A DNA stretch of 64,000 nucleotides, from the NCBI RefSeq assembly GCF_029893085.1, contig NZ_JARXWI010000001.1, positions 1-64,000 on the forward strand, read 5' to 3'. This DNA comes from Parabacteroides sp. PFB2-10. Lineage in GTDB: Bacteria; Bacteroidota; Bacteroidia; Bacteroidales; Tannerellaceae. Positions 27,508-35,674 of this stretch are shown piece after piece (the first letter of the stretch is position 1; the number at the start of each line of letters is the position of its first letter). Under the pieces are notes generated by a model. That model did no database searches, had not been told where the DNA came from, and worked only from the letters and a program-made list of their open reading frames with translations. A program made the position numbers and the translations under genes.

Positions 27508-27897
27508 TTACTTCAAATACTTATTAACGACTCTTTTAAACTGAAGAGAGTTTGAACCAAAGTTAATTAGCAGTCCTATCTTCATATTGTATGCCTCCAG
27601 GTAGTTGATAGCTTGTGCAAGATGGGCATCTGTAAGCTCACTGATCGCTTTCAGTTCAACCATTACATTTTCTTCCACAAAAAAGTCAACCCTTCTAGTT
27701 CCTATATCATTCCCTTTATATTTCAACGGCATCTCTTTTTCTCTTTCATATTGAATCTCTCTTATATGAAACTCTATAGCTAATGCCCGTTGATAAACAG
27801 CTTCTTGAAATCCATTTCCAAGAATTCGATGCACTTCCATTGCTGCCCCAATAATATTTCCTGTCAATTCCGACAATTGATACTTCTCATTAATCAT
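27508..27897 (-). CDS. GxxExxY protein (PD-(D/E)XK-like fold)
   Basis: A 129-residue GxxExxY protein. The naming motif is GNGFQEAVYQRALAIE (about 27-42). A nuclease-like set follows, RRVDFFVEENVMVELKAI (about 69-86), with Asp and E-x-K as in PD-(D/E)XK enzymes. Function is not established. It sits between the second permease and the LolA-like gene of the export operon, where it makes no obvious sense, and it is bracketed by the two arms of a 44-bp inverted repeat. Its leader (27898-27976) is AT-rich. These facts suggest a later insertion. Confidence 0.85.
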   Translation of the reverse strand: MINEKYQLSELTGNIIGAAMEVHRILGNGFQEAVYQRALAIEFHIREIQYEREKEMPLKYKGNDIGTRRVDFFVEENVMVELKAISELTDAHLAQAINYLEAYNMKIGLLINFGSNSLQFKRVVNKYLK

Positions 27898-27976
27898 TTC
27901 ATTTTAGTTTTAAAGGTTTATGGATTTATTTATATATAAGTATGTTTTTCAATCACTTTAATCTCTTAATCCAAGT

Positions 27977-28020
27977 AATCAAATCATAGTCTATCTTGTA
28001 TTCAGCGTAATCACAGTTCA
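27977..28020 (-). repeat. 44-bp inverted repeat, right arm (from the permease stop)
   Basis: Inverse copy of 27422-27465. Its outer edge is exactly the TGA stop codon of the permease gene (28018-28020). Sequence outside either arm is unrelated, so the repeat ends sharply. Confidence 0.92.
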
Positions 28021-29292
28021 CGACAGCTCCCTAAACAACTCCGCCGTCTTGCGCCGATAGACGGCCATGCCGGCCAGGGCAGTGCCGATCAATATGGAGA
28101 TAACACCGGGGATAAAGCCGACCCAGAACATACGGGGCGTGATCTCAGCACGGATAACGGGATCGATCAGCATGGAAATATTATCCATCATCGACCCGTA
28201 ATCGAGGCCATATTTGCGAAGATAGAGAGCTAACAGCAAGCCCAAGATCGTCCCCATCACGGAGCCGGCAGCACCAATCATCAGCGACTCCAATAGCATC
28301 GTGCGGTAGATATGCCCCTGCGGCTCGCCCATTGCCAGGCGGATGCCAAATTCATTGTAACGACGGATACCTCCCAGTATGCCTGTGTTCCATAATACAA
28401 TGGAAAGGGCAAAAACAAGCATGACAACCATAATAAACGTGATGGATTTCATATAGGCAAGCATATCGCCCATGCCACTCTGATCGGCGAGTTGCAGCAT
28501 ATAGGGGGCATACTCGTCTTCCTCCCATGCCGGGAAGCGGGTATTGAAATCACGCTTGATGGCTTCCGCCTCTTCCTGCTTATAGAGATCATCGGGGAGA
28601 AAGCCAAATATTTCCGTCGTGGCATTCTCCATATCTAAGAACTGACGCGCATAAGAAATATCGACAATAATAGCTCCCCGGTCGAGGGCGGCATTGCCGA
28701 AACGGACAATACCGACCACCGTCAGGTTGGTAAACGACATGGAGCCATACATCGTACTTCCGAAAAAGGTAAGCGTATCGCCCGGAGACACCTCGAAACG
28801 CTCGGCGAAATCAACACTGACAAGCGCCTCTTTCCCGCTGCCGATAAGCCGTCCGGTGACAAGAGAATTCGCCAGATGAAGACGCTCGGACTCCACCTGG
28901 TTTGTCAACAGATCATACGCTGTTCCCGCCACAGGGCCTTGCGCCAGGGTTTCCCCATCGGCATCGGGTATATCCAGTAACCCGCCAAAATAGATACGCG
29001 GGCTCCAGGACACCTGCGGATAATGAGTCCTGAGCTGATCGAATAGAGCATCTGCCTCCAAGATGGCCAGATCGTTATTCTTTTCCATATCGTTTTCTTC
29101 GAATGCCTTCGTGACCACTTTCAGATGTCCGGCATCAAAGCGGGCGGTCATATCGATCATATTCGAGAGCATCCCTCCCATAAAGCCATCCAGAAAGACC
29201 ACTACAAACACCCCGATCGTCACCACAATAAAGGGCATAATCGAACGGCCGCGGTCGCGCACGACCCCTTTCCATAAAAAACCGGTAATCAT
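28018..29292 (-). CDS. ABC transporter permease, FtsX/LolE type
   Basis: A 424-residue permease with the MacB/LolC layout. The first membrane helix (about 18-38, IMPFIVVTIGVFVVVFLDGFM) is followed by a periplasmic domain of about 230 residues and then three membrane helices (about 285-308, 335-360 and 385-410). Its start overlaps the end of the other permease gene by four bases. The two permeases differ and probably form a heterodimer with the ATPase encoded upstream. It pulls or pushes a lipid-bearing substrate rather than passing it through a channel, by family knowledge. Confidence 0.85.
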   Translation of the reverse strand: MITGFLWKGVVRDRGRSIMPFIVVTIGVFVVVFLDGFMGGMLSNMIDMTARFDAGHLKVVTKAFEENDMEKNNDLAILEADALFDQLRTHYPQVSWSPRIYFGGLLDIPDADGETLAQGPVAGTAYDLLTNQVESERLHLANSLVTGRLIGSGKEALVSVDFAERFEVSPGDTLTFFGSTMYGSMSFTNLTVVGIVRFGNAALDRGAIIVDISYARQFLDMENATTEIFGFLPDDLYKQEEAEAIKRDFNTRFPAWEEDEYAPYMLQLADQSGMGDMLAYMKSITFIMVVMLVFALSIVLWNTGILGGIRRYNEFGIRLAMGEPQGHIYRTMLLESLMIGAAGSVMGTILGLLLALYLRKYGLDYGSMMDNISMLIDPVIRAEITPRMFWVGFIPGVISILIGTALAGMAVYRRKTAELFRELS

Positions 29293-30458
29293 AGTATTTT
29301 CCCTTTAAGTGATAAGACAATGTTCTGCTTCGTAATCTTCCGGGCCGGCCAGTAGCTGATCAATGCCGACGAAAATACAATCACCAGGATGGTCCATAAG
29401 ATGGCTGTGAATGTATAGATCGGATAGATCACATTCCCGATGGCAATGCCTGTCTCCTCTATCAGGTCCGGCATAGGCATACCCACTTTTGCCTGCCATA
29501 AAAGGACAGGAGTGCCCCAGATCGCTCCGACCACAATAGCCAGGAGGCTATAGGCCGTGCCTTCGAGCGTGAAAAGGGTTGCCACCCGCTTTTGCGTCAT
29601 GCCCAGGGCCACATAGGTGCCGATCTCTTTCTGCCGACGGAAGATCGACAGGGTCTGCGTGTCGAACACTGCCAACAGAGCCACCGACAATAGAATAATA
29701 AACAGTATCACCATCTCTATCCGGTTGGCTGCCAGCATCTCATCCAGGTCGGCTGTCAGATAGGCCAGGCTTTTAAACACCCAGCCCGAGTCGACAGGCA
29801 CCTCTGTTCCCACCGAAAGGATAAGATAAGTCGCTTCCCCGTCCATGCCGGTCATTTGCTGTAAATCTTCTATATCAAGCCAGAGTTGCCCGGTATCGAC
29901 GGCCGGCACTTTCGAATCGAACACCCCCGCTATACGGATCTGCCGGGCATCAAACGCACCCCAGCGGTCGCGCCAGCGCACCATCACATAATCGCCCTCC
30001 TGCAATCCGGCCGAGCGAGCCATGCGTTTGCCCACCAAAGCGCTGATCTCTTCCCTGTCGGCCAATCCCTGCGTGGGGAGCTTCACAGCGGTCTGCCCGG
30101 CGGGTATTCCTTTTAACTGAATATTCATCACACGCCCTCCACCGGGATAAACCGTGCCCTGCACGACAAGTACCGGCATCAGGTCGCCTTTCGCCATGCC
30201 TTCACGATACCCATTCGGAATGGGAGCATGCGCATCCGGCAGGGTAAACACATCATACCGGTCGTATTCCGGCATCCAAAATTGTCCGTCGCCGGTCTCC
30301 CAGGCAATCGTCTCCTGTCGGGACTCCTGTACCCAGCCATCGGTGATGCCGTTAAACCAGACAATTATCACAAAGGTAAAGGAGAGGACTGCCACATTGA
30401 GCCACGTTCGCATGCCGCCACCCAGGATATTCTTAAAAGCTGTTTTCAGTAGTAACAT
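29289..30458 (-). CDS. ABC transporter permease, FtsX/LolC type
   Basis: A 389-residue permease with the same plan as its partner. The N-terminal helix (about 19-38, WLNVAVLSFTFVIIVWFNGI) leads a periplasmic part (about 40-255) and three C-terminal helices starting near 260, 305 and 350. The segment FRRQKEIGTYVALGMTQKRVATLFTLEG (about 285-312) is the conserved FtsX-domain loop that contacts the ATPase. It is three bases downstream of the ATPase gene and overlaps the next permease gene by four. Confidence 0.85.
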   Translation of the reverse strand: MLLLKTAFKNILGGGMRTWLNVAVLSFTFVIIVWFNGITDGWVQESRQETIAWETGDGQFWMPEYDRYDVFTLPDAHAPIPNGYREGMAKGDLMPVLVVQGTVYPGGGRVMNIQLKGIPAGQTAVKLPTQGLADREEISALVGKRMARSAGLQEGDYVMVRWRDRWGAFDARQIRIAGVFDSKVPAVDTGQLWLDIEDLQQMTGMDGEATYLILSVGTEVPVDSGWVFKSLAYLTADLDEMLAANRIEMVILFIILLSVALLAVFDTQTLSIFRRQKEIGTYVALGMTQKRVATLFTLEGTAYSLLAIVVGAIWGTPVLLWQAKVGMPMPDLIEETGIAIGNVIYPIYTFTAILWTILVIVFSSALISYWPARKITKQNIVLSLKGKIL

Positions 30459-30461
30459 GGC

Positions 30462-31163
30462 TCACCCCTCCCCGATCGTTTCGTCTCTTACGATAGCGCC
30501 GTCCTGCAAATGGATGATGCGTCTGAGGTATTGCATCACCTTTTCATCGTGCGTGGCAAAAATAAAGGTGGTTTTCAGCTGTTCATTCAGCTTCACCATG
30601 GTCTGAAGGATATGGTGCGAGTTGGCAGCGTCCAGATTGGCCGACGGTTCATCGGCCAATACGATCGCCGGCTTCTTCACCATAGCGCGGGCAATGGCCA
30701 CGCGCTGGCTTTCACCTCCTGATAGTTGCGAAGGTTTTGATTTCTCCTTATCGGTAAGACCGACCCATTCCAATGCCTCCATCACCATCGTCCGGCGTTT
30801 GGCCGTAGGTATGCCCTGTAACAATAAGGCAAACTCTACATTCTCGAACACCGTATACACGGGCAAAAGATTATAACTCTGGAAGATGAATCCGATATGA
30901 TTATTCCGCAACTCCGCCGCCTCACGGGCGGTCAGCGTAGAAACGGATTTGCCCAACACATGAGCTTCCCCCTGTGTTGGGCAATCCAACGAACCGATAA
31001 TATTCAATAAAGTTGTCTTACCCGAGCCGCTCGGGCCTACTAAACCGGTAAACTCGCCGACGTCGATCGTCAGATTCACCCTGTTTAATGCGGTAAACTC
31101 GCCGTTCCCGACAGGAAACGTCTTTACCAGATCCGTTAAAGAGATAATAGATTGAGGTGCCAT
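30462..31163 (-). CDS. ABC transporter ATPase, LolD/MacB type
   Basis: A 233-residue ATPase. Walker A is GLVGPSGSGKTTLLN (about 36-50), the signature is QLSGGESQRVAIARAM, Walker B is IVLADEPSANLD, and the switch His is FATHDEKV. The small variant PSANLD in place of PTGNLD is unusual but conservative. I start at MAPQSIISL because the upstream in-frame Met falls in the promoter leader. A strong promoter just upstream (31204-31234) makes this the first gene of the permease, LolA-like, TetR and barrel cluster. Confidence 0.92.
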   Translation of the reverse strand: MAPQSIISLTDLVKTFPVGNGEFTALNRVNLTIDVGEFTGLVGPSGSGKTTLLNIIGSLDCPTQGEAHVLGKSVSTLTAREAAELRNNHIGFIFQSYNLLPVYTVFENVEFALLLQGIPTAKRRTMVMEALEWVGLTDKEKSKPSQLSGGESQRVAIARAMVKKPAIVLADEPSANLDAANSHHILQTMVKLNEQLKTTFIFATHDEKVMQYLRRIIHLQDGAIVRDETIGEG

Positions 31164-31203
31164 GGTGGTGATTATTTCAAAGATTACAATGACCAATAAT
31201 CAC

Positions 31204-31234
31204 CAAATATACGAATTAAGTCGAAATATCCAAA
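31204..31234 (-). promoter_or_regulatory. Promoter of the export cluster
   Basis: Minus strand: TTTG (31231-31234), a 19-base spacer, and TATATTTG (31204-31211), a full match to the Bacteroidetes -33/-7 pattern. It lies between the two ATPase genes, so the downstream cluster can be made without the upstream ATPase. Confidence 0.8.
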
Positions 31235-31245
31235 TATCGTAAACG

Positions 31246-31920
31246 TTAAATGACTGCTTCGGCTACGACTTGTCCGTCAAACAGGTTGATTACCCGTCCG
31301 GCATACCCCGCATCATGCTGGCTATGGGTCACCATCACAATGGTCGTTCCCTCCTTATTCAACTCGGAAAGCAGATTCATCACCTCTTGTCCGTTCTTGC
31401 TGTCTAAGTTACCTGTCGGCTCATCGGCAAGAATCAACTTGGGGTTCGCCACAACGGCGCGTGCAATGGCCACACGTTGTTGCTGACCGCCCGAGAGTTG
31501 TTGCGGAAAATGTTTTTCACGGTGCGAAATAGCCATCCGTTCCATCGCCGCCTTCACCTTTATTTTTCGCTCTGAAGCCGGTATACCCATGTAAAGTAGT
31601 GGCAACTCAATATTCTCATACACATTGAGCTCGTCTATCAGATTGAAACTCTGAAACACAAAGCCTATCACTCCTTTGCGCAGTTTGGTTCGCTGAGATT
31701 CGGCAAAGCCGGAAACCTCCGTCCCGTTCAGGAAATATTGCCCGGAGGTCGGGTTGTCCAATAATCCCAGAATATTCAACAAAGTGGATTTGCCACAACC
31801 CGAAGGTCCCATAATGGCCACAAATTCACCTTCTTTCACGTGAATACTCACCTTATTCAGCGCCCATGTTTCCACCTCTTCTGTGCGGAAAATCTTTTCT
31901 AAATCGACTGTCTTAATCAT
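31246..31920 (-). CDS. ABC transporter ATPase, MacB/LolD type
   Basis: A 224-residue ATPase of the same class as the next one. It has Walker A IMGPSGCGKSTLLN (about 36-49), signature QLSGGQQQRVAIARAV, Walker B LILADEPTGNLD and VTHSQHD. No permease gene lies between it and the separate promoter at 31204-31234. It may therefore serve the same permeases as an alternative partner, or permeases elsewhere. The gap upstream (31921-32108) is AT-rich with no clear promoter; CATATTTTG on the minus strand is a near match. Confidence 0.9.
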   Translation of the reverse strand: MIKTVDLEKIFRTEEVETWALNKVSIHVKEGEFVAIMGPSGCGKSTLLNILGLLDNPTSGQYFLNGTEVSGFAESQRTKLRKGVIGFVFQSFNLIDELNVYENIELPLLYMGIPASERKIKVKAAMERMAISHREKHFPQQLSGGQQQRVAIARAVVANPKLILADEPTGNLDSKNGQEVMNLLSELNKEGTTIVMVTHSQHDAGYAGRVINLFDGQVVAEAVI

Positions 31921-32108
31921 TTTCTCCTGTTTTTAAATCTATAAACACATAATACTTACTTCTGATAATCAGATAACAAAATATGTGCCGATAATATAAA
32001 CAACTGAATATCAACAACAAACATTTAAAGCAAGTTTAAAACATTGTGCGAATATACACATAAAACGTTCGGAAGCGCACGCAAACGAGAAGCCTTATCC
32101 TTTCGGCT

Positions 32109-32447
32109 TCACAAATCCGATCGGATTTCGGGGCTTCGTAGAGAGCGACTTCTTGGCCTGCAATTCTGCCAATGTTTCATTAATTCGGTAAAAGCAAATA
32201 CACTGCTACCCCCAATATTATACTCTTTAGGTATCACATTTCTTGATACCCCTGTCTGTATCAGCAAGTTTGCTTCATCCGAAGATAGCCTGAACAGGAA
32301 ATCATCAGGAAATCTATCGATATTACGCCTAACCGCCTGCTTGAGGATTCTTGTCTCCGTTCCATACATCTCTGCCAAATCAAAATCGAGCATCACCCGC
32401 TGACCTCTAATTTCATATATCCGATTTTGTATTACTGCTGTTTCCAT
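32109..32447 (-). pseudogene. ORF6N/KilA-N-like DNA-binding protein, truncated
   Basis: The first 80 residues match the ORF6N domain (VIQNRIYEIRGQRVMLDFDLAEMYGTETRILKQAVRRNIDRFPDDFLF), found in phage and mobile-element proteins. The usual continuation, [22 protein letters not shown] and about 80 more residues, is lost. After NIGGSSVFAFTE the frame runs into unrelated, basic sequence and stops at 112 residues. I therefore read it as a decayed remnant of a mobile-element gene. It borders the AT-rich accessory stretch. Confidence 0.65.
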
Positions 32448-32569
32448 ACGTTAAGTTCTGATTATACACAAATATAGATAATATCTTTATACATATCTTG
32501 GTTGTGTCCCGCTTTTGCATCATCCAGTAGGCTGGGTTCACCCCAGAGGGTCAAAAAAGAAATGCTAAC

Positions 32570-32745
32570 TAATGTTAATTCGTTGTTTTTTCACCATCTC
32601 GTCAATTATCATTTTGTCAAAAACGCAGGAGTATTTTTCCGAAATGGCAGGAGTATTTTTACAAACTCCCGGGAGAAACATTTTTTAACGTATCATATTG
32701 TAAAGCAAAATGGCGCTTTTGCTTACATTTTGCTTTTTAACATTT
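32570..32745 (-). repeat. Palindromic intergenic element, copy C (mosaic, long type)
   Basis: A 176-bp copy in minus orientation. The ends TAATGTTAATTC (32570-32581) and TTTTTAACATTT (32734-32745) resemble those of copies B and D. Inside, however, the sequence is of the short type: ATCATATTGTAAAGCAAAAT, GAGTATTTTT twice, and TATCATTTTGTCAAAAACG (32607-32625) as at the right end of copy A. CTCCCGGGAG is at 32666-32675. It is a hybrid of the two types. It lies between the ORF6N remnant and the divergent FtsZ-like gene. Confidence 0.85.
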
Positions 32746-32800
32746 TCTCTTTATTTTGCCAGGGGGTAGGTGAAATAAACTACCTTTTTCTATATATACA

Positions 32801-32832
32801 TTTGAAGAATCAGGCTTTTTCAAGTAGCTTTG
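32801..32832 (+). promoter_or_regulatory. Promoter of the FtsZ-like gene
   Basis: TTTG (32801-32804), a 20-base spacer, and TAGCTTTG (32825-32832): a complete Bacteroidetes promoter. The leader to the ATG at 32951 is about 110 bases. Confidence 0.8.
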
Positions 32833-32950
32833 CCAATAGTATCAAAAAATCACGCATTGTTTCATAAATTTATCACCCAAAAGCCGGCAGAAAAAAGGGG
32901 ATAACAAAGAGAAATACATGTATAACAAAAAGAAATAAAACGGAACAACT

Positions 32951-34171
32951 ATGCTAATGGAAGATATGATGGAATTCAACCTCCCCAAAAACCGCATGAG
33001 TAATATCATTAAAGTGGTTGGTGTGGGAGGCGGCGGGGGAAACGCTGTGGAAAATATGTATAAACAAGGGATCTACGATGTCTCGTTTGCCATCTGCAAT
33101 ACCGACAGCCAGTCGCTATCCAAATCTTCCGTACCGGAACGCATTCAACTCGGCGATTCCGGATTAGGTGTCGGCAACAAACCGGACAAAGGGCGTGAGG
33201 CAGCTGAAGAGAGCATCGAAGAGATCAAGACACTGTTTACCGATGGCACCAAGATGGTTTTCATAACCGCAGGGATGGGCGGAGGCACGGGAACGGGGTC
33301 TGCTCCTGTTGTGGCTGGTGTCGCCAAAAATATGGGCATACTGACCATCGGCATTGTGACCATTCCATTTCTTTTCGAGAAAAAAGCTAAAATCAGACAA
33401 GCCATAAAGGGGGTGAGCGAAATGCGCAAACAGGTGGATGCGCTACTCGTCATCAACAACGAGCGCCTATTGGATCTTTACGGAGGAGGAGATATGCCCG
33501 CCAAAGTAGCCTTCAAAAAAGCGGATGATATACTGACTGTTGCCGCCAAAAGCATTGCAGAGATTATTACCATACACGGTGATATCAACCGTGACTTCCG
33601 CGACATAGAGACTGTTATGCGCAACGGGGGCGGTGCCATTATGACGGTAGGCAAAGCTAATGGAAAGCACCGGTTACGGCACGCTATCATGGACAGCCTC
33701 CAGTCACCACTATTGAACGGCAAAGACATCGAAAAAGCCAAACGCATCCTTTTTGTGATCTATTCGAACGAAAACCATCCGGTTACGGTGAATGAGCTAA
33801 CCGAATTGGATCATTTCATGGATGAACTCGACCCGAATATCGAAGTGATATGGGGATTGTATGACGATAATGAGCTGGATGACGAAATTAAATTTACACT
33901 TATCGCCACCGGATTTGAAACAGAAGAGGAATCGGTTTCCGTCAAAGTAAGTGAAGAAGATCAGTGCGACGCACTTATTGCCAAGTATTATCCTCCCAAA
34001 GAGACACTTAACCCAACTTCAAAGATAGAGCAGCAGCCTATCCAAGAGATAGAACCAAAGCAAGGTGACACGCCCCTCTTCACAAACGAAAATATCCCCC
34101 AGGAGAAAAAACCCCTTATCGAACGTTTAAGTGATATATTGAACAAACTGATGGATGATAATAATCTATGA
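32951..34171 (+). CDS. FtsZ-like GTPase (second-type FtsZ)
   Basis: A 406-residue tubulin-superfamily GTPase. [14 protein letters not shown] (about 24-37), the tubulin signature [15 protein letters not shown] (about 109-123) and the T7 loop [11 protein letters not shown] (about 213-223) are present, with all three acidic/amide positions that trigger GTP hydrolysis. It should be active. It is not in a division-and-wall cluster, where Bacteroidales keep the main ftsZ. The tail after residue 320 is acidic, ends [22 protein letters not shown], and lacks a D-x-P-x-F-L-R type docking peptide. I therefore take it as a paralog, but cannot exclude that it is the only copy. Its stop overlaps the start of a truncated lysozyme gene (ATGA). 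Confidence 0.85.
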   Translation: MLMEDMMEFNLPKNRMSNIIKVVGVGGGGGNAVENMYKQGIYDVSFAICNTDSQSLSKSSVPERIQLGDSGLGVGNKPDKGREAAEESIEEIKTLFTDGTKMVFITAGMGGGTGTGSAPVVAGVAKNMGILTIGIVTIPFLFEKKAKIRQAIKGVSEMRKQVDALLVINNERLLDLYGGGDMPAKVAFKKADDILTVAAKSIAEIITIHGDINRDFRDIETVMRNGGGAIMTVGKANGKHRLRHAIMDSLQSPLLNGKDIEKAKRILFVIYSNENHPVTVNELTELDHFMDELDPNIEVIWGLYDDNELDDEIKFTLIATGFETEEESVSVKVSEEDQCDALIAKYYPPKETLNPTSKIEQQPIQEIEPKQGDTPLFTNENIPQEKKPLIERLSDILNKLMDDNNL

Positions 34172-34347
34172 AAACAAAAGTTCTATTATGCACATTGGCA
34201 ATTCTAAGCCTCGGACTTATCTTCCTCTCTTTTAAAGGCAAAAAAGAGAATACCGGATATCAGGGGATTGATGTGTCAAGATATCAAAAGGAGATCGATT
34301 GGAAAGAGGTAGCAAAAGATAAAAACATTCCTATGGTCCTTTGCTAG
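34168..34347 (+). pseudogene. Truncated GH25 lysozyme gene
   Basis: A 59-residue frame starting within the FtsZ-like stop. It has a membrane anchor (VLLCTLAILSLGLIFLSF) and GYQGIDVSRYQKEIDW, which is the start of a GH25 domain with its first Asp, then stops at ...KDKNIPMVLC. It resembles the N-terminus of the intact lysozyme at 35675 residue for residue until KDKNI and diverges just after an 18-base identical stretch (34313-34330 and 35814-35831). The catalytic D-x-E is absent, so it cannot be active. Confidence 0.85.
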
Positions 34348-34377
34348 TTGCATTAGTGCTTTGGTACTTATTTTAAT

Positions 34378-34385
34378 TATATTTG
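34378..34385 (+). promoter_or_regulatory. -7 element before the A1S_2505-like gene
   Basis: TATATTTG 38 bases before the ATG at 34423, just after the broken lysozyme frame. It starts a new transcription unit inside the locus. A TTTG at 34360-34363 is only 14 bases upstream, too close for a normal -33. Confidence 0.6.
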
Positions 34386-34422
34386 TGTGATGGAAAACTC
34401 GTTTTAAATAAAGATATTAACG

Positions 34423-34812
34423 ATGACTACAAACACAAGAACTACGGAGAAAAGTATAGAACATTTGCAGCCTAATGAAATATTTGTTTTTGGAAGCAAT
34501 CTTGAAGGCATGCATGCTGGTGGCGCCGCTTATTTAGCAAAGGAACGTTGGGGAGCTGTTTGGGGACAAGGAATAGGTCTGCAAGGTCAAACATACGCTA
34601 TCCCTACTATGCAGGGAGGTGTTGAGACAATAAAGCCCTATGTTGATGATTTCATTCAATTTGCAAAAGACAATCCGGATAAAGTATTCCTTGTAACTGA
34701 AATAGGCTGTGGAATAGCAGGCTTTCAACCGGAAGATATAGCCCCACTATTTAAGGAGGCCATAAAGGTATCTAATATTTATTTGCCGGAACGGTTTTGG
34801 GGGATTCTATAA
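34423..34812 (+). CDS. A1S_2505-like phage-type protein
   Basis: A 129-residue protein resembling the A1S_2505 family named from phage non-structural proteins. Key segments are IFVFGSNLEGMHAGGAAYLAKERWG (about 21-45), GQGIGLQGQTYAIPT (about 49-63) and VTEIGCGIAGFQPEDIAPLF (about 92-111). The G-S-N-L and G-C-G-I-A-G motifs suggest a nucleotide or ADP-ribose binding fold, but that is inference. It is a single gene 12 bases before the membrane protein gene. Function unknown. Confidence 0.6.
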   Translation: MTTNTRTTEKSIEHLQPNEIFVFGSNLEGMHAGGAAYLAKERWGAVWGQGIGLQGQTYAIPTMQGGVETIKPYVDDFIQFAKDNPDKVFLVTEIGCGIAGFQPEDIAPLFKEAIKVSNIYLPERFWGIL

Positions 34813-34824
34813 AAAAACAAACAC

Positions 34825-35640
34825 ATGACTACCCTATTAACAATCCTCGGAATAATAGCTATTATAGCTTTTATCCAGTACGAAAAAGAAGTATCCTTTA
34901 AACAGCAGGGCATAAGAGTTATAAAGATTTTTATAGTTCAATATTTAGTTGTTTTGCTGTTGATAGGTTGTGTTTTAGGAGTAATTCTTTTGCTGGGTGA
35001 CCAGGAGGGTTCTCGCCTCGCCACGCAAATTGCTCGCATTAAATCTGGTGCTGAATTAGATTACCTATGGTTGGCACCATTTCATATGGTGAAGTCGTTT
35101 GTTACAGCTCTCTGTTTCTTTCACACATCGATTATGCTTGCCGGTTTTTTAGGTTTGTTTGCTATGATTTACCTCATTCGAAGATTATATCGGAAATGGC
35201 ATCCTTTAAAGTCAAATCAAAAGGCATTGTTATATTTGATATCCCCTTTGACTTTGACATTCTTGCCATTCGGAGTTTTTTCAGGTATATGTTTTAAAGA
35301 ATCCTATTCTATAACTCATCAATACACAAACAGAAAGGATATAGCCTCTATGATTGGAATAGATTTCCCAAAATATATAGAAACGGATAGAGCTTTGGAA
35401 GGAAATAGTATTAGTTTTAACGGTGACTATTCTGTATCTGTCAGAATGAAGTTCACAAAAGACAATGATCTGGATAAATTCTATCGGGAGTTTGAGAGCA
35501 TTAAGATCGATAGCCCTTTCTATAACCACTCATCCTCTGATAATAAATGCAGTTTTAGCAGAATGGATGACTATACTTTTGTTGATTTAACAATCAACAA
35601 ATCAGATAGTATAATATCTTTGCGTTATGGGCGCATTTAG
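34825..35640 (+). CDS. Membrane protein of unknown function
   Basis: A 271-residue protein I do not recognise. Four hydrophobic helices are visible, at about 3-17, 37-57, 95-118 and 133-150. The last third (about 155-271) is soluble, beta-rich and probably extracytoplasmic, with two Cys (near 157 and 247). Codon use is AT-rich compared with the flanking housekeeping genes. Its stop lies 34 bases before the lysozyme start, so the two are likely co-transcribed. No homolog family is suggested. Confidence 0.6.
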   Translation: MTTLLTILGIIAIIAFIQYEKEVSFKQQGIRVIKIFIVQYLVVLLLIGCVLGVILLLGDQEGSRLATQIARIKSGAELDYLWLAPFHMVKSFVTALCFFHTSIMLAGFLGLFAMIYLIRRLYRKWHPLKSNQKALLYLISPLTLTFLPFGVFSGICFKESYSITHQYTNRKDIASMIGIDFPKYIETDRALEGNSISFNGDYSVSVRMKFTKDNDLDKFYREFESIKIDSPFYNHSSSDNKCSFSRMDDYTFVDLTINKSDSIISLRYGRI

Positions 35641-35674
35641 GGATCCACAAGATAAAAACAAAACAACCAAGGAT

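Noticed and set aside
32502-32867. 121-residue frame between the ORF6N remnant and ftsZ-like gene
   Set aside because: It runs through the palindromic element and the ftsZ-like promoter; the apparent protein is a translation of the repeat.
32951-34171. Main cell-division ftsZ
   Set aside because: No mra, mur or fts genes are adjacent and the usual C-terminal docking peptide is not seen; still, a genome search is needed to exclude it.
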